From the NCBI RefSeq assembly GCF_026810365.1, contig NZ_CP113948.1, positions 262,001 through 326,000 on the forward strand: 64,000 nt of DNA, given 5' to 3'. A program made the translations under genes and the position numbers. The DNA is from Flavobacterium praedii. GTDB lineage: Bacteria; Bacteroidota; Bacteroidia; Flavobacteriales; Flavobacteriaceae. The notes below the pieces were generated by a model. The model searched no databases and had not been told where the DNA came from. It saw only the letters and a program-made list of their open reading frames with translations. Within the stretch, counting starts at the first letter, position 1. Every line of letters starts with the position of its first letter. Of the stretch, positions 25,441 to 32,979 are shown piece after piece.

Positions 25441-25527
25441 CCGCAGATTGCACGGATTAAACTGATAAGCACGGATTTTATTTTTTTATCTGTGTAAAAT
25501 CCGTTTAATCCGTATCATCTATGGCCT
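25441..25527. repeat. long imperfect hairpin after radical SAM gene
   Basis: CACGGATTAAAC and CACGGATTTTA face AAAATCCGTTTAATCCGT, with outer ends GCAGAT and ATCTATGGC. The CCGCAGATT...GGATTAAAC type is a repeat I associate with flavobacterial intergenic regions. It may double as a terminator (T-run after 25526). Confidence 0.6.
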
Positions 25528-25546
25528 TTTTTTTATAGGTTGAATT

Positions 25547-25707
25547 ATACCATTAGCACATATAAAATAGTCCAATTTACTCGTTCTTTTTCTCCAATAC
25601 GTCCTCAAAAAATAATTCCATAGCTAAGGCTATGCAATGATTTTTATCGTTGTCTTGAAAAAAAATAACTTCGCATCTTTGGACTATTTTACATTCACTA
25701 ATGGTAT
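25547..25707. repeat. 161-bp element with ~29-bp imperfect terminal inverted repeats
   Basis: Left end ATACCATTAG and, further in, AAAATAGTCCAA; right end TTGGACTATTTT and, at the edge, CTAATGGTAT. The interior has no ORF and contains a smaller palindrome (CATAGCTAAGGCTATG). Looks like a miniature mobile element or a structured repeat. No clear flanking duplication is visible. Confidence 0.65.
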
Positions 25708-25743
25708 TACTTTTTATTACTAAATTTTCGGGTTGAACGGGTT

Positions 25744-25858
25744 TGCGTGAGGGATAGACGGAAGCTACCGAAGTAGCCCATATAGCCCGACTCCAGTAGA
25801 GAATGGGCCGTATAAGCGCCTAGTAAAGTAGGCCCATTTTCTAGTGGAGGCACGCCCT
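25744..25858. repeat. dispersed hairpin element, GCGT...ACGCCC type, copy 1
   Basis: Starts GCGTGAGGGATAGACGGAAG, contains ATAGCCCGACTCC and ends GGAGGCACGCCC. A strong stem pairs CTCCAGTAGAGAATGGGCC with GGCCCATTTTCTAGTGGAG. The outer motifs are shared with 32870-32960. Confidence 0.7.
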
Positions 25859-25907
25859 AATTGTAACTCTTCGGTTGATTTTTTCAAGAATTTAAATTTT
25901 TGTTTAC

Positions 25908-25919
25908 GAAAACGTTTTC
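25908..25919. promoter_or_regulatory. 12-bp palindrome in putative carboxylase promoter
   Basis: GAAAACGTTTTC, a perfect palindrome with central CG as in LacI-type operators. It lies between a TTTG (ending 25902) and a weak -7 box TACTTTTA (25926-25933), in front of the acyl-CoA carboxylase genes. Regulatory role is a guess. Confidence 0.35.
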
Positions 25920-25954
25920 TTTTTATACTTTTACTCCTCTAAAAAGAGAAAAGA

Positions 25955-26440
25955 ATGAGTGATAATTACAAAGTAACGGTAAATGATACTTTTCAATTTG
26001 ATTTTGAAAAGGATAGTATTTCTCAACTGGATGCCGTACCTACGGGAGTCAATGAATTTCATGTACTACATCAAAATACACCTTTTAAAGCGAAAATTAT
26101 CGCTTCGAATTTCAATCAAAAAAAATATACGGTTAAGGTAAATAACAACACTTATGTGATTGCTATTTCAAATCCATTGGATCTTTTAATTAAAGATATG
26201 GGATTTGAAGTGGGCAAGGTGAAACAAGTGAATGCTATAAAAGCTCCTATGCCTGGATTAATTTTGGAAATTGGAGTTGAAGTGGGGCAAATTGTTAAAG
26301 AAAATGACTGTTTATTGATTCTAACAGCAATGAAAATGGAAAATAGTTTTCTTTCTCCTAGAGATGGCGTAATCAAATCGATTTCTGTTTCAGTAGGGGA
26401 TTCGGTAGTAAAAGGGGATTTGTTAATTGAGTTTGAATAG
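25955..26440 (+). CDS. biotin carboxyl carrier subunit of acyl-CoA carboxylase
   Basis: The 161-residue protein has a C-terminal biotinyl domain (about residues 92-161) with the biotin attachment motif TAMKMEN, Lys127. It includes PMPGLILEIGVEVGQ before it and a mirror-image strand (LSPRDGVIKSISVSVGDSV) after. The N-terminal ~85 residues form a separate beta domain. It carries carboxybiotin between the biotin carboxylase encoded next and the carboxyltransferase further on. The three-gene set fits propionyl-CoA carboxylase (or a related acyl-CoA carboxylase), feeding propionyl-CoA into methylmalonyl-CoA. Confidence 0.9.
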   Translation: MSDNYKVTVNDTFQFDFEKDSISQLDAVPTGVNEFHVLHQNTPFKAKIIASNFNQKKYTVKVNNNTYVIAISNPLDLLIKDMGFEVGKVKQVNAIKAPMPGLILEIGVEVGQIVKENDCLLILTAMKMENSFLSPRDGVIKSISVSVGDSVVKGDLLIEFE

Positions 26441-26560
26441 ATAGAAAAAAGATAATAGAGTATAGATAATAGAAAAGAGAGAATTAAGATACATGTTTCT
26501 TTACTCTTACGGTATAATCTTTATTCTATTTTCTTTATTCTTTTAATCGTATTGAAAATT

Positions 26561-28000
26561 ATGAAAAAAATATTAGTTGCCAATAGAGGAGAAATTGCCA
26601 TTAGAGTAATGAAAACAGCTCAAAAAATGGGCATAAAAACAGTTGCGGTGTATTCGACAATCGATAGAAATGCACCCCATGTAAAATTCGCCGATGAAGC
26701 AGTTTGGATAGGAGAATCTCCATCAAATCAATCATATTTGTTAGGAAGCAAAATTATTGAGGTTGCCAAAGCATTGAATGTAGATGCTATTCATCCAGGA
26801 TATGGTTTTTTGAGTGAAAATGCTGATTTTGCTCAAGAAGCAGAGCGAAATGGAATTATTTTTATTGGTCCAAAGGCAAAGGCTATTGAAATTATGGGAA
26901 GTAAACTTGCTGCTAAAGATGCAGTAATGAAATACAATATTCCGATGGTTCCTGGTGTTGATCACGCTATTATTGATATTGATGAAGCCAAAAAAACGGC
27001 AACAACAATTGGCTTTCCTATTTTGATAAAAGCATCTGCAGGTGGTGGCGGAAAAGGAATGCGTGTGGTAGAAAAAGAAAGCGACTTTGAATCCCAAATG
27101 AATCGTGCAATAAGCGAAGCAGTTGCGGCTTTTGGTGATGGATCTGTTTTTATCGAAAAATACGTAGCCTCTTCCAGACATATCGAAATCCAAATTATGG
27201 CAGACAGCCACGGAAATGTATTGTACTTGTTTGAAAGAGAATGCAGTATTCAACGACGTCATCAAAAAGTAATTGAAGAAGCTCCTTCTTGTGTGTTAAG
27301 TCCTGAAACCCGCAAAAAAATGGGAGAAGCTGCTGTTTTGGTTGCCAAATCCTGTGATTATTTAGGGGCTGGAACAGTGGAGTTTTTATATGATGAAAAT
27401 GACAATTTTTATTTCCTAGAGATGAATACCCGTTTGCAAGTAGAGCACCCAGTTACCGAATTGATTTCAGGCGTTGACTTGGTCGAAATGCAAATTCGTG
27501 TAGCTCGAGGAGAAGCATTAGCAATCAAACAAGAAGATCTCGAAATAAAAGGACATGCTATGGAATTGCGTGTATATGCAGAGGATCCGATGAACGACTT
27601 TTTGCCAAGCGTTGGGCATTTGGATGTGTACCAGTTACCAGTTGGCGAAGGAATTCGAGTAGATAATGGGTTTGAACAAGGAATGGATATTCCTATTTAT
27701 TACGACCCGATGTTGGCTAAACTAATAACATATGGAGAAACCCGTGAAGAAGCTATTCAGTTGATGGTAAAAGCCATTGATGGATATAAAATTGAAGGAG
27801 TGCAGACCACTTTGCCTTTTGGGAAATTCGTATTTGAACATGAAGCATTCTTGTCCGGTCATTTTGATACCAATTTTGTAAAGAAATTTTACAATGCAGA
27901 TATGTTGAAAAATTTAATGGAACAAGAAGCTGAAATTGCTGCTTTGATAGCTTTGAAGCAGTATTTTGAAGATCAAAAAATCATACGCTTACCGAATTAA
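26561..28000 (+). CDS. accC: biotin carboxylase subunit (AccC-like)
   Basis: The 479-residue ATP-grasp enzyme is read from the ATG at 26561 (MKKILVANRGEIAIRVMKTA); a TTG at 26552 would add three residues. It shows the ATP-grasp glycine loop KASAGGGGKGMRVVE (near residue 157), RHIEIQIMADSHG, ECSIQRRHQKVIEEAP and EMNTRLQVEHPVTE, all standard biotin carboxylase motifs. It carboxylates biotin on the carrier protein encoded 120 bp upstream, using ATP and bicarbonate. The length is slightly longer than E. coli AccC. It is separated from the carboxyltransferase gene by 386 bp filled with three hairpin repeats. Confidence 0.95.
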   Translation: MKKILVANRGEIAIRVMKTAQKMGIKTVAVYSTIDRNAPHVKFADEAVWIGESPSNQSYLLGSKIIEVAKALNVDAIHPGYGFLSENADFAQEAERNGIIFIGPKAKAIEIMGSKLAAKDAVMKYNIPMVPGVDHAIIDIDEAKKTATTIGFPILIKASAGGGGKGMRVVEKESDFESQMNRAISEAVAAFGDGSVFIEKYVASSRHIEIQIMADSHGNVLYLFERECSIQRRHQKVIEEAPSCVLSPETRKKMGEAAVLVAKSCDYLGAGTVEFLYDENDNFYFLEMNTRLQVEHPVTELISGVDLVEMQIRVARGEALAIKQEDLEIKGHAMELRVYAEDPMNDFLPSVGHLDVYQLPVGEGIRVDNGFEQGMDIPIYYDPMLAKLITYGETREEAIQLMVKAIDGYKIEGVQTTLPFGKFVFEHEAFLSGHFDTNFVKKFYNADMLKNLMEQEAEIAALIALKQYFEDQKIIRLPN

Positions 28001-28010
28001 AAATATTTCA

Positions 28011-28077
28011 ATCATTAAGTATTAAGTTTCAGTAAGAAAAAAGCAAAACTTAATTTTCCTTACTCTCTTAATGGTTT
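28011..28077. repeat. hairpin repeat, copy 1 of 3
   Basis: CATTAAGTATTAAGTTTC ... AAAACTTAATTTTCC ... CTTAATGGTTT: AAGTTT pairs with AAACTT and the outer CATTAAG with CTTAATG. Part of three similar units between accC and the carboxyltransferase gene. Confidence 0.8.
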
Positions 28078-28130
28078 AATAAAGAGAAGTATGTTGAGTC
28101 GGTTTTGACCAAAAAGAATATAATATTTTG

Positions 28131-28195
28131 AACCATTAAGGAATTAAGTTTCATAAAGAAAAGTAAAACTTAGTCATCTTATTTTTTAATGGTTT
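28131..28195. repeat. hairpin repeat, copy 2 of 3
   Basis: AACCATTAAGGAATTAAGTT ... AAAACTTAG ... TTAATGGTTT. The outer 8 bp (AACCATTA / TAATGGTT) pair perfectly. Confidence 0.8.
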
Positions 28196-28255
28196 ACAAA
28201 TGGAAAGGCAAATAAAATGTTTTGTTTACTCTTATTGGATTGAAAAGAATAGTTG

Positions 28256-28322
28256 AACTATTAAGGAATTAAGTTTCATATAGAAAAAGTAAAACTTAAT
28301 TTTCTTAATCACTTAATGGTTC
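28256..28322. repeat. hairpin repeat, copy 3 of 3
   Basis: AACTATTAAGGAATTAAGTT ... AAAACTTAATTTTC ... CTTAATGGTT. Nearly the same as copy 2. The rest of the 28001-28386 gap holds no ORF. Confidence 0.8.
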
Positions 28323-28386
28323 AAATTAAGTTGGCTTTAGCCGGAAAGAAAGGATTAATAAAAACTCAGCTGTTAAAAAAGAAAGT

Positions 28387-29928
28387 ATGCAAGACAAAAT
28401 AGAAATCTTAAACGAAAAAATAGCACAAGCCCTTTTGGGTGGAGGAAAAGAACGTATTGCTAAGCAACACGAAAAGAAAAAATTAACCGCAAGAGAACGT
28501 ATTGATTATTTGATGGATGAAGGTTCTTTTGAGGAAATCGGAATGTTGGTAACACACCGTACTACCGATTTTGGAATGGAAAAAGAATTGTATTATGGCG
28601 ATGGAGTAGTTACGGGTTATGGTACCATCAACGGCAGATTGGTTTATATTTTCGCTCAAGACTTTACTGTTTTTGGAGGTGCTTTGTCCGAAACACACGC
28701 CGAAAAAATATGCAAAGTAATGGACATGGCTGTCAAAATGGGAGCTCCGATGATTGGTCTTAACGACTCAGGTGGCGCTCGTATTCAAGAAGGTGTTCGT
28801 TCCCTTGGCGGATATGCTGATATTTTTTATCGTAATGTTCAGGCTAGTGGAGTAATTCCGCAAATCTCAGCAATTATGGGGCCATGCGCGGGTGGAGCGG
28901 TATATTCTCCTGCGATGACCGATTTTACTATGATGGTCGAAGGCACCAGTTATATGTTCGTTACCGGTCCTAATGTGGTAAAAACAGTAACCAACGAAAG
29001 TGTAACTTCTGAGGAATTGGGTGGTGCATTGGCGCATTCAACCAAGTCAGGTGTGGCACATATCACTTCGGGAAATGATGTTGAATGTTTGGAAGATTTA
29101 AAACGATTGTTGGGTTATTTACCGCAAAGCAATAAGGAAACACCAAAAAGTTTGCCGTATGAATTGGGAGATGAAATCCGAATGCAATTGGCAAATGTTA
29201 TTCCCGATAGTACCAATAAGCCTTATGACATGCACGATGTTATTAAAGGAATAATTGACGAAGATTCTTTTTATGAGATTCATAAAAATTATGCCGAAAA
29301 TATCATCGTGGGATTTGCGCGTTTAGCAGGAAGAAGTGTTGGAATTATTGCCAATCAGCCCAACTTTTTAGCGGGAGTATTGGGTGTAAAAAGCTCCAAA
29401 AAAGCAGCGCGTTTTACTCGTTTTTGCGATTGTTTTAATATACCATTATTAGTATTGGTCGATGTACCCGGTTTTTTACCCGGAACAGACCAAGAGTGGG
29501 AGGGAATTATTGTGCATGGTGCCAAATTACTCTACGCATTGAGTGAAGCAACCGTGCCAAGAGTTACCGTGATTACGCGCAAAGCTTATGGTGGGGCCTA
29601 TGATGTAATGAACTCCAAACACATTGGTGCCGATTTGAATTTTGCTTGGCCAACTGCCGAAATAGCCGTAATGGGAGCAAAAGGAGCTTCGGAAATTATT
29701 TTTAAAAACGAAATTAATCAAGCCGAAGATCACGAAGCCAAACTTTTAGAAAAAGAAGCCGAATATGCCAATTTGTTTGCCAATCCATACACAGCAGCGC
29801 AACGTGGTTTCGTAGATGAGGTAATTCTACCGCAAGACACTAGACGTAAACTGATCAAAGCGTTTAGCATGCTGGAGAATAAAGTAATTGTTGCTCCCAA
29901 AAGAAAACACGGAAATATTCCTTTGTAG
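28387..29928 (+). CDS. acyl-CoA carboxylase carboxyltransferase subunit (propionyl-CoA carboxylase beta-like)
   Basis: The 513-residue protein has two crotonase-like halves. Motifs include [56 protein letters not shown] in the N half and [37 protein letters not shown] and [18 protein letters not shown] in the C half. It moves the carboxyl group from carboxybiotin to acyl-CoA. The family includes PccB and methylmalonyl-CoA decarboxylase alpha; a soluble propionyl-CoA carboxylase is most likely because no membrane decarboxylase genes are near. A terminator follows at 29937-29968. Confidence 0.93.
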   Translation: MQDKIEILNEKIAQALLGGGKERIAKQHEKKKLTARERIDYLMDEGSFEEIGMLVTHRTTDFGMEKELYYGDGVVTGYGTINGRLVYIFAQDFTVFGGALSETHAEKICKVMDMAVKMGAPMIGLNDSGGARIQEGVRSLGGYADIFYRNVQASGVIPQISAIMGPCAGGAVYSPAMTDFTMMVEGTSYMFVTGPNVVKTVTNESVTSEELGGALAHSTKSGVAHITSGNDVECLEDLKRLLGYLPQSNKETPKSLPYELGDEIRMQLANVIPDSTNKPYDMHDVIKGIIDEDSFYEIHKNYAENIIVGFARLAGRSVGIIANQPNFLAGVLGVKSSKKAARFTRFCDCFNIPLLVLVDVPGFLPGTDQEWEGIIVHGAKLLYALSEATVPRVTVITRKAYGGAYDVMNSKHIGADLNFAWPTAEIAVMGAKGASEIIFKNEINQAEDHEAKLLEKEAEYANLFANPYTAAQRGFVDEVILPQDTRRKLIKAFSMLENKVIVAPKRKHGNIPL

Positions 29929-29936
29929 TTGAAATC

Positions 29937-29968
29937 AAAAAACCACCTGAATTAATAGGTGGTTTTTT
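29937..29968. terminator. terminator of acyl-CoA carboxylase operon
   Basis: AAAAAACCACCT pairs with AGGTGGTTTTTT around an 8-nt loop, 9 bp after the stop codon. Confidence 0.9.
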
Positions 29969-30062
29969 GGTTTTATGAAGAAATTTTAAGGAGCAATTAG
30001 TACAAGTAATTTTTTCATTATAGTTTGAAAAAATAGTATCTAATCCAGAATAGTAATCGTTT

Positions 30063-30070
30063 TATATTTG
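30063..30070 (+). promoter_or_regulatory. -7 element before CE2 esterase gene
   Basis: TATATTTG is an exact TAnnTTTG match 34 nt before the ATG at 30105; no TTG at the usual -33 spacing was found. Confidence 0.4.
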
Positions 30071-30104
30071 TTGTTTATATTGCTAAAATAAGCTCCAAAA
30101 TATT

Positions 30105-31208
30105 ATGAATTACCCCAAAAAATACCTTTTATTTTTATTGATTGCCATTTCATTCGTTTCTGTTGCCCAAAAAAAGGTCGAGACCCAATCGCTATTTGAG
30201 TATCACGGACGAATTGAAAAAATGCAAGATGATAAAGTGATGCTGATCGGCTCTGCTTCTTCAGTTTCGTTTGATTTTAATGGAAATTCCTGTTCTATTT
30301 CCTTACAAAGTGTCGATTCCTTTGAACATCAAAACTATGTTTCTCTTGAACTCGATGGGAAATACATCGGAAGAATCCGAATAGAAAAAGGAGCTGTACA
30401 ATCTTTTCCAATTACGGTTCCAAAAAGCAAAAAAGCACATCATCTTTCAATTTATAAAGCGACAGAAGCAGCCAATGGAGGTGTTTTATTCGCAGGCACA
30501 ACAGTCAAGTTAATAGCAGGAGCAGCTCCTAAAAAGAAGAAAAAAATTGAACTCATCGGAGATTCTATAACCTGTGGTTTTGGGAATGATGCTTCGGCAA
30601 TTCCGTGTGGGGCGGGAGATTGGTTTGACCAACACAATGCGTATTATGCTTATGGGCCAGTACTTGCAAGAGATTTAGATGCTGATTTTGTACTGAGTTC
30701 CGTTTCGGGATACGGGATGTACCGCAACTGGAACGATGAGCATCTGGACGAGCCTATTATTCCCGATGTATATGAAAATTTATACCTGAATAAAGACAAC
30801 TCAAAACCGTACAATTTTGCTTTTCAACCTGACTTGGTAAGTATTTGTTTGGGAACCAACGACCTTTCGGATGGTGATGGCAAAAAAGGGAGATTGCCGT
30901 TTAATGAAGAAAAATACGTTTCGAATTATATTGATTTCATCAAAACAGTTTACAAACACGCACCCAATACCAGAATTGTTTTGTTGAACAGTCCGATGGT
31001 TTCGGGAGAGCGAAATGTAACTTTGGTGAAATGCTTGAAAAAAGTGATTCAAGCTTTTGAAAACGACACCATTCATAAATCCATTGCCTTGTTCGAATTC
31101 CAACCAATGAGTCCAAAAGGCTGTGGCTATCATCCCGATATTGCTGATGATAAAGTGATGGCCGACCAATTAAATCCTTTCTTTAAAAAATTACTCGATG
31201 CAAAATAA
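30105..31208 (+). CDS. CE2-like acetyl esterase (SGNH hydrolase)
   Basis: The 367-residue secreted protein has a signal peptide (to about VAQ, residue 22). An N-terminal jelly-roll-like domain (about 30-140) is followed by an SGNH esterase domain. The nucleophile is Ser154 in IGDSITCGFG, the oxyanion Asn is in LGTNDLSD, and the catalytic His343 is in CGYHPDIADD. The two-domain layout and the YHPD motif fit carbohydrate esterase family 2, which removes acetyl groups from mannan or xylan. It overlaps the following esterase gene by 11 bp. In this region it most likely deacetylates glucomannan oligosaccharides. Confidence 0.85.
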   Translation: MNYPKKYLLFLLIAISFVSVAQKKVETQSLFEYHGRIEKMQDDKVMLIGSASSVSFDFNGNSCSISLQSVDSFEHQNYVSLELDGKYIGRIRIEKGAVQSFPITVPKSKKAHHLSIYKATEAANGGVLFAGTTVKLIAGAAPKKKKKIELIGDSITCGFGNDASAIPCGAGDWFDQHNAYYAYGPVLARDLDADFVLSSVSGYGMYRNWNDEHLDEPIIPDVYENLYLNKDNSKPYNFAFQPDLVSICLGTNDLSDGDGKKGRLPFNEEKYVSNYIDFIKTVYKHAPNTRIVLLNSPMVSGERNVTLVKCLKKVIQAFENDTIHKSIALFEFQPMSPKGCGYHPDIADDKVMADQLNPFFKKLLDAK

Positions 31209-32574
31209 CATCTTTAGATTCGTTTTCTTACTGATACTTTCAAATACCGCTTTCGCAAATGTTACGCTTCCGAATATCTTTTCGGATAATATGGTTTTGC
31301 AACGAAATGCTGAAGTTACCATTTGGGGCTGGGCAAATCCGCAGGAAGAAGTGGTGATTACACCAAGTTGGAATAGTGAAACCTACAAAATCAAAGCCAG
31401 CAATCAAGCCAAATGGGAGATTGTCATTCCAACTCCAAAAGAAGGTGGGCCTTATACCATTGCTATAAAAGGCTACAATGAAATTGTGTTGAAAAACATT
31501 TTGATTGGTGAAGTTTGGATCTGTTCCGGACAATCCAATATGGAAATGAACGCCAGTTGGGGAATTGAGAATGGCGATGAAGAAGTAAAAAATGCAATGA
31601 ACCCAAACATTCGATTATTTTTGGTGCCAAAATTAACGGCAACGACGCCCCAAAATAATATTTCTGGGACTTGGACAGCATGCACACCCGAAACAATGAA
31701 ATATTTTAGTGCAGTGGGTTATTTTTTTGGAAAGCGTTTGCAAGAAGAGTTGAAAAACGTACCTATCGGTTTGATTTCGTCAAATTGGGGCGGAACACCT
31801 GCCGAGATTTGGATGCCAGAAGAAGTGATTCAAAACGACCCCGTTTTATTGGAAACAGCCAAAACCCGAAAAGAAGAAAGCTATGGTCCGAATCAGCCGG
31901 GACGTGCTTTTAACGCTATGATTTATCCGCTGACTCAATTTAAAATAGCTGGGGCGTTGTGGTACCAAGGCGAAAGTAACGTGGGGTCAGCGGTTTATGA
32001 CAAAACGCTGACGGCTTTAATTACTTCGTGGAGAAAATTATGGAAATATGATTTTCCGTTTTATTATGTTCAGATTGCGCCTTATAAATATGGTGAAGAT
32101 CATTTTGGAGGTTCAATCATTCGCGATGCTCAGCGAAAAGTGCTACAGGAAGTGAATACCGGAATGGTATTGACAAGCGATATTTCTACCCCTGAAGATA
32201 TTCATCCAAAGGATAAAAAATCAGTTGGAACTCGTTTGGCGAATTTGGCTTTGGTGAATACGTATAAAGCCAATAGCGCATTGGTGAATGGCCCGATTTT
32301 TAAAGGAATTGCTATTAATAAAAATAAAGTGACGGTCACTTTTGATTATTCAGAAGGTTTGTATTTTAAAGACACCAAAGACGATTTGTTTGAAGTTGCA
32401 GGTGCAGATAATGTGTTTTATAAAGCGACCGCTGTCATCAAAAATAATGCAGTAGTAGTACAATCAGATAAAGTAAAAACACCTGTTAAAGTGCGTTACG
32501 CATGGAAGAATACGGATCAAGCGACTCTTTTTAATAAAGCGAATTTACCGACTTCCTCTTTTATAAGTGAATAG
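31198..32574 (+). CDS. sialate O-acetylesterase-like (SASA) esterase
   Basis: The 458-residue protein has a signal peptide (LILSNTAFANVTLP) and a family-typical start (PNIFSDNMVLQRNAEVTIWG). The nucleophile motif is VWICSGQSNMEM (Ser near residue 106). Further motifs are PIGLISSNWGGTPAEIWMP, GALWYQGESNV and HPKDKKSVGTRLA with the catalytic His. Members of this family (including 9-O-acetylesterases of Bacteroidota glycan loci) remove acetyl esters from sugars, not only from sialic acid. The start codon lies inside the end of the CE2 gene (11-bp overlap), so the two esterases are coupled. Acetylated mannan is the likely substrate. Confidence 0.88.
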   Translation: MQNNIFRFVFLLILSNTAFANVTLPNIFSDNMVLQRNAEVTIWGWANPQEEVVITPSWNSETYKIKASNQAKWEIVIPTPKEGGPYTIAIKGYNEIVLKNILIGEVWICSGQSNMEMNASWGIENGDEEVKNAMNPNIRLFLVPKLTATTPQNNISGTWTACTPETMKYFSAVGYFFGKRLQEELKNVPIGLISSNWGGTPAEIWMPEEVIQNDPVLLETAKTRKEESYGPNQPGRAFNAMIYPLTQFKIAGALWYQGESNVGSAVYDKTLTALITSWRKLWKYDFPFYYVQIAPYKYGEDHFGGSIIRDAQRKVLQEVNTGMVLTSDISTPEDIHPKDKKSVGTRLANLALVNTYKANSALVNGPIFKGIAINKNKVTVTFDYSEGLYFKDTKDDLFEVAGADNVFYKATAVIKNNAVVVQSDKVKTPVKVRYAWKNTDQATLFNKANLPTSSFISE

Positions 32575-32635
32575 TTAAGGTTGCAGTTTTCAGTTATCGC
32601 CCGATTAAGAGTTTCCCGCTATTTTTTTAAATCTA

Positions 32636-32702
32636 GCTCTCGCAAAGGCGCGAAGGCACAAAGTAAGCAACTCAGAATTTTGCGCCTTTGCGTCTTTGCG
32701 AG
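32636..32702. repeat. CTCTCGCAAAG-type hairpin repeat
   Basis: CTCTCGCAAAGGCGCGAAGG faces GCGCCTTTGCGTCTTTGCGAG. A second version of this hairpin lies inside the element at 32736-32869. Repeats of this type are common between genes in this phylum. Confidence 0.7.
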
Positions 32703-32735
32703 ATAAATTGAAGTTGTTGTGAGTCCGCGTAAGGG

Positions 32736-32869
32736 CAATGTCATTAAGTTAAGGGTTTCTCACTACGCTTTTTCAAAATATAACTCTCGCAAAGACGCGA
32801 AGACGCAAAGAAATGGCTCTTAACTTGGCGTCTTAGCGAGAAAAAACAAAGCTTAACTTAATGACATTC
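32736..32869. mobile_element. MITE-like element, copy 1, with 10-bp flanking duplication
   Basis: Terminal inverted repeats CAATGTCATTAAGTTAAG and CTTAACTTAATGACATT(C) enclose a TCGCAAAGACGCG-type hairpin. The bases CGCGTAAGGG occur exactly on both sides (32726-32735 and 32870-32879), as expected for a target-site duplication. There is no ORF. A second element with the same end motif is at 38459-38602. Confidence 0.7.
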
Positions 32870-32960
32870 CGCGTAAGGGATAGCAGTGAAAATCCTCCCG
32901 ATTTTTCTCGGGAGATTGCAACGGATAGCCCGACCCGACTTTTTCTGGAGGGATACGCCC
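32870..32960. repeat. dispersed hairpin element, GCGT...ACGCCC type, copy 2
   Basis: GCGTAAGGGATAGCAGTGAA ... hairpin CTCCCGA-TTTTTC-TCGGGAG ... ATTGCAACGGATAGCCCGAC ... GGATACGCCC. It shares GATAGCAGTGRAAATCC and GATTGNAACGGATAGC with copy 1 of the other type (4626-4711). Its left edge was apparently split by the MITE-like element. Confidence 0.75.
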
Positions 32961-32979
32961 AAAAAATAAATTACGAATT

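Noticed and set aside
28011..28322. CRISPR array
   Set aside because: The three repeated units are themselves palindromic over ~65 bp, with unequal spacers (about 53 and 60 bp) and no cas genes; they are hairpin repeats.
32736..32869. Insertion sequence
   Set aside because: No transposase ORF; only 134 bp, so a miniature non-autonomous element is the better description.
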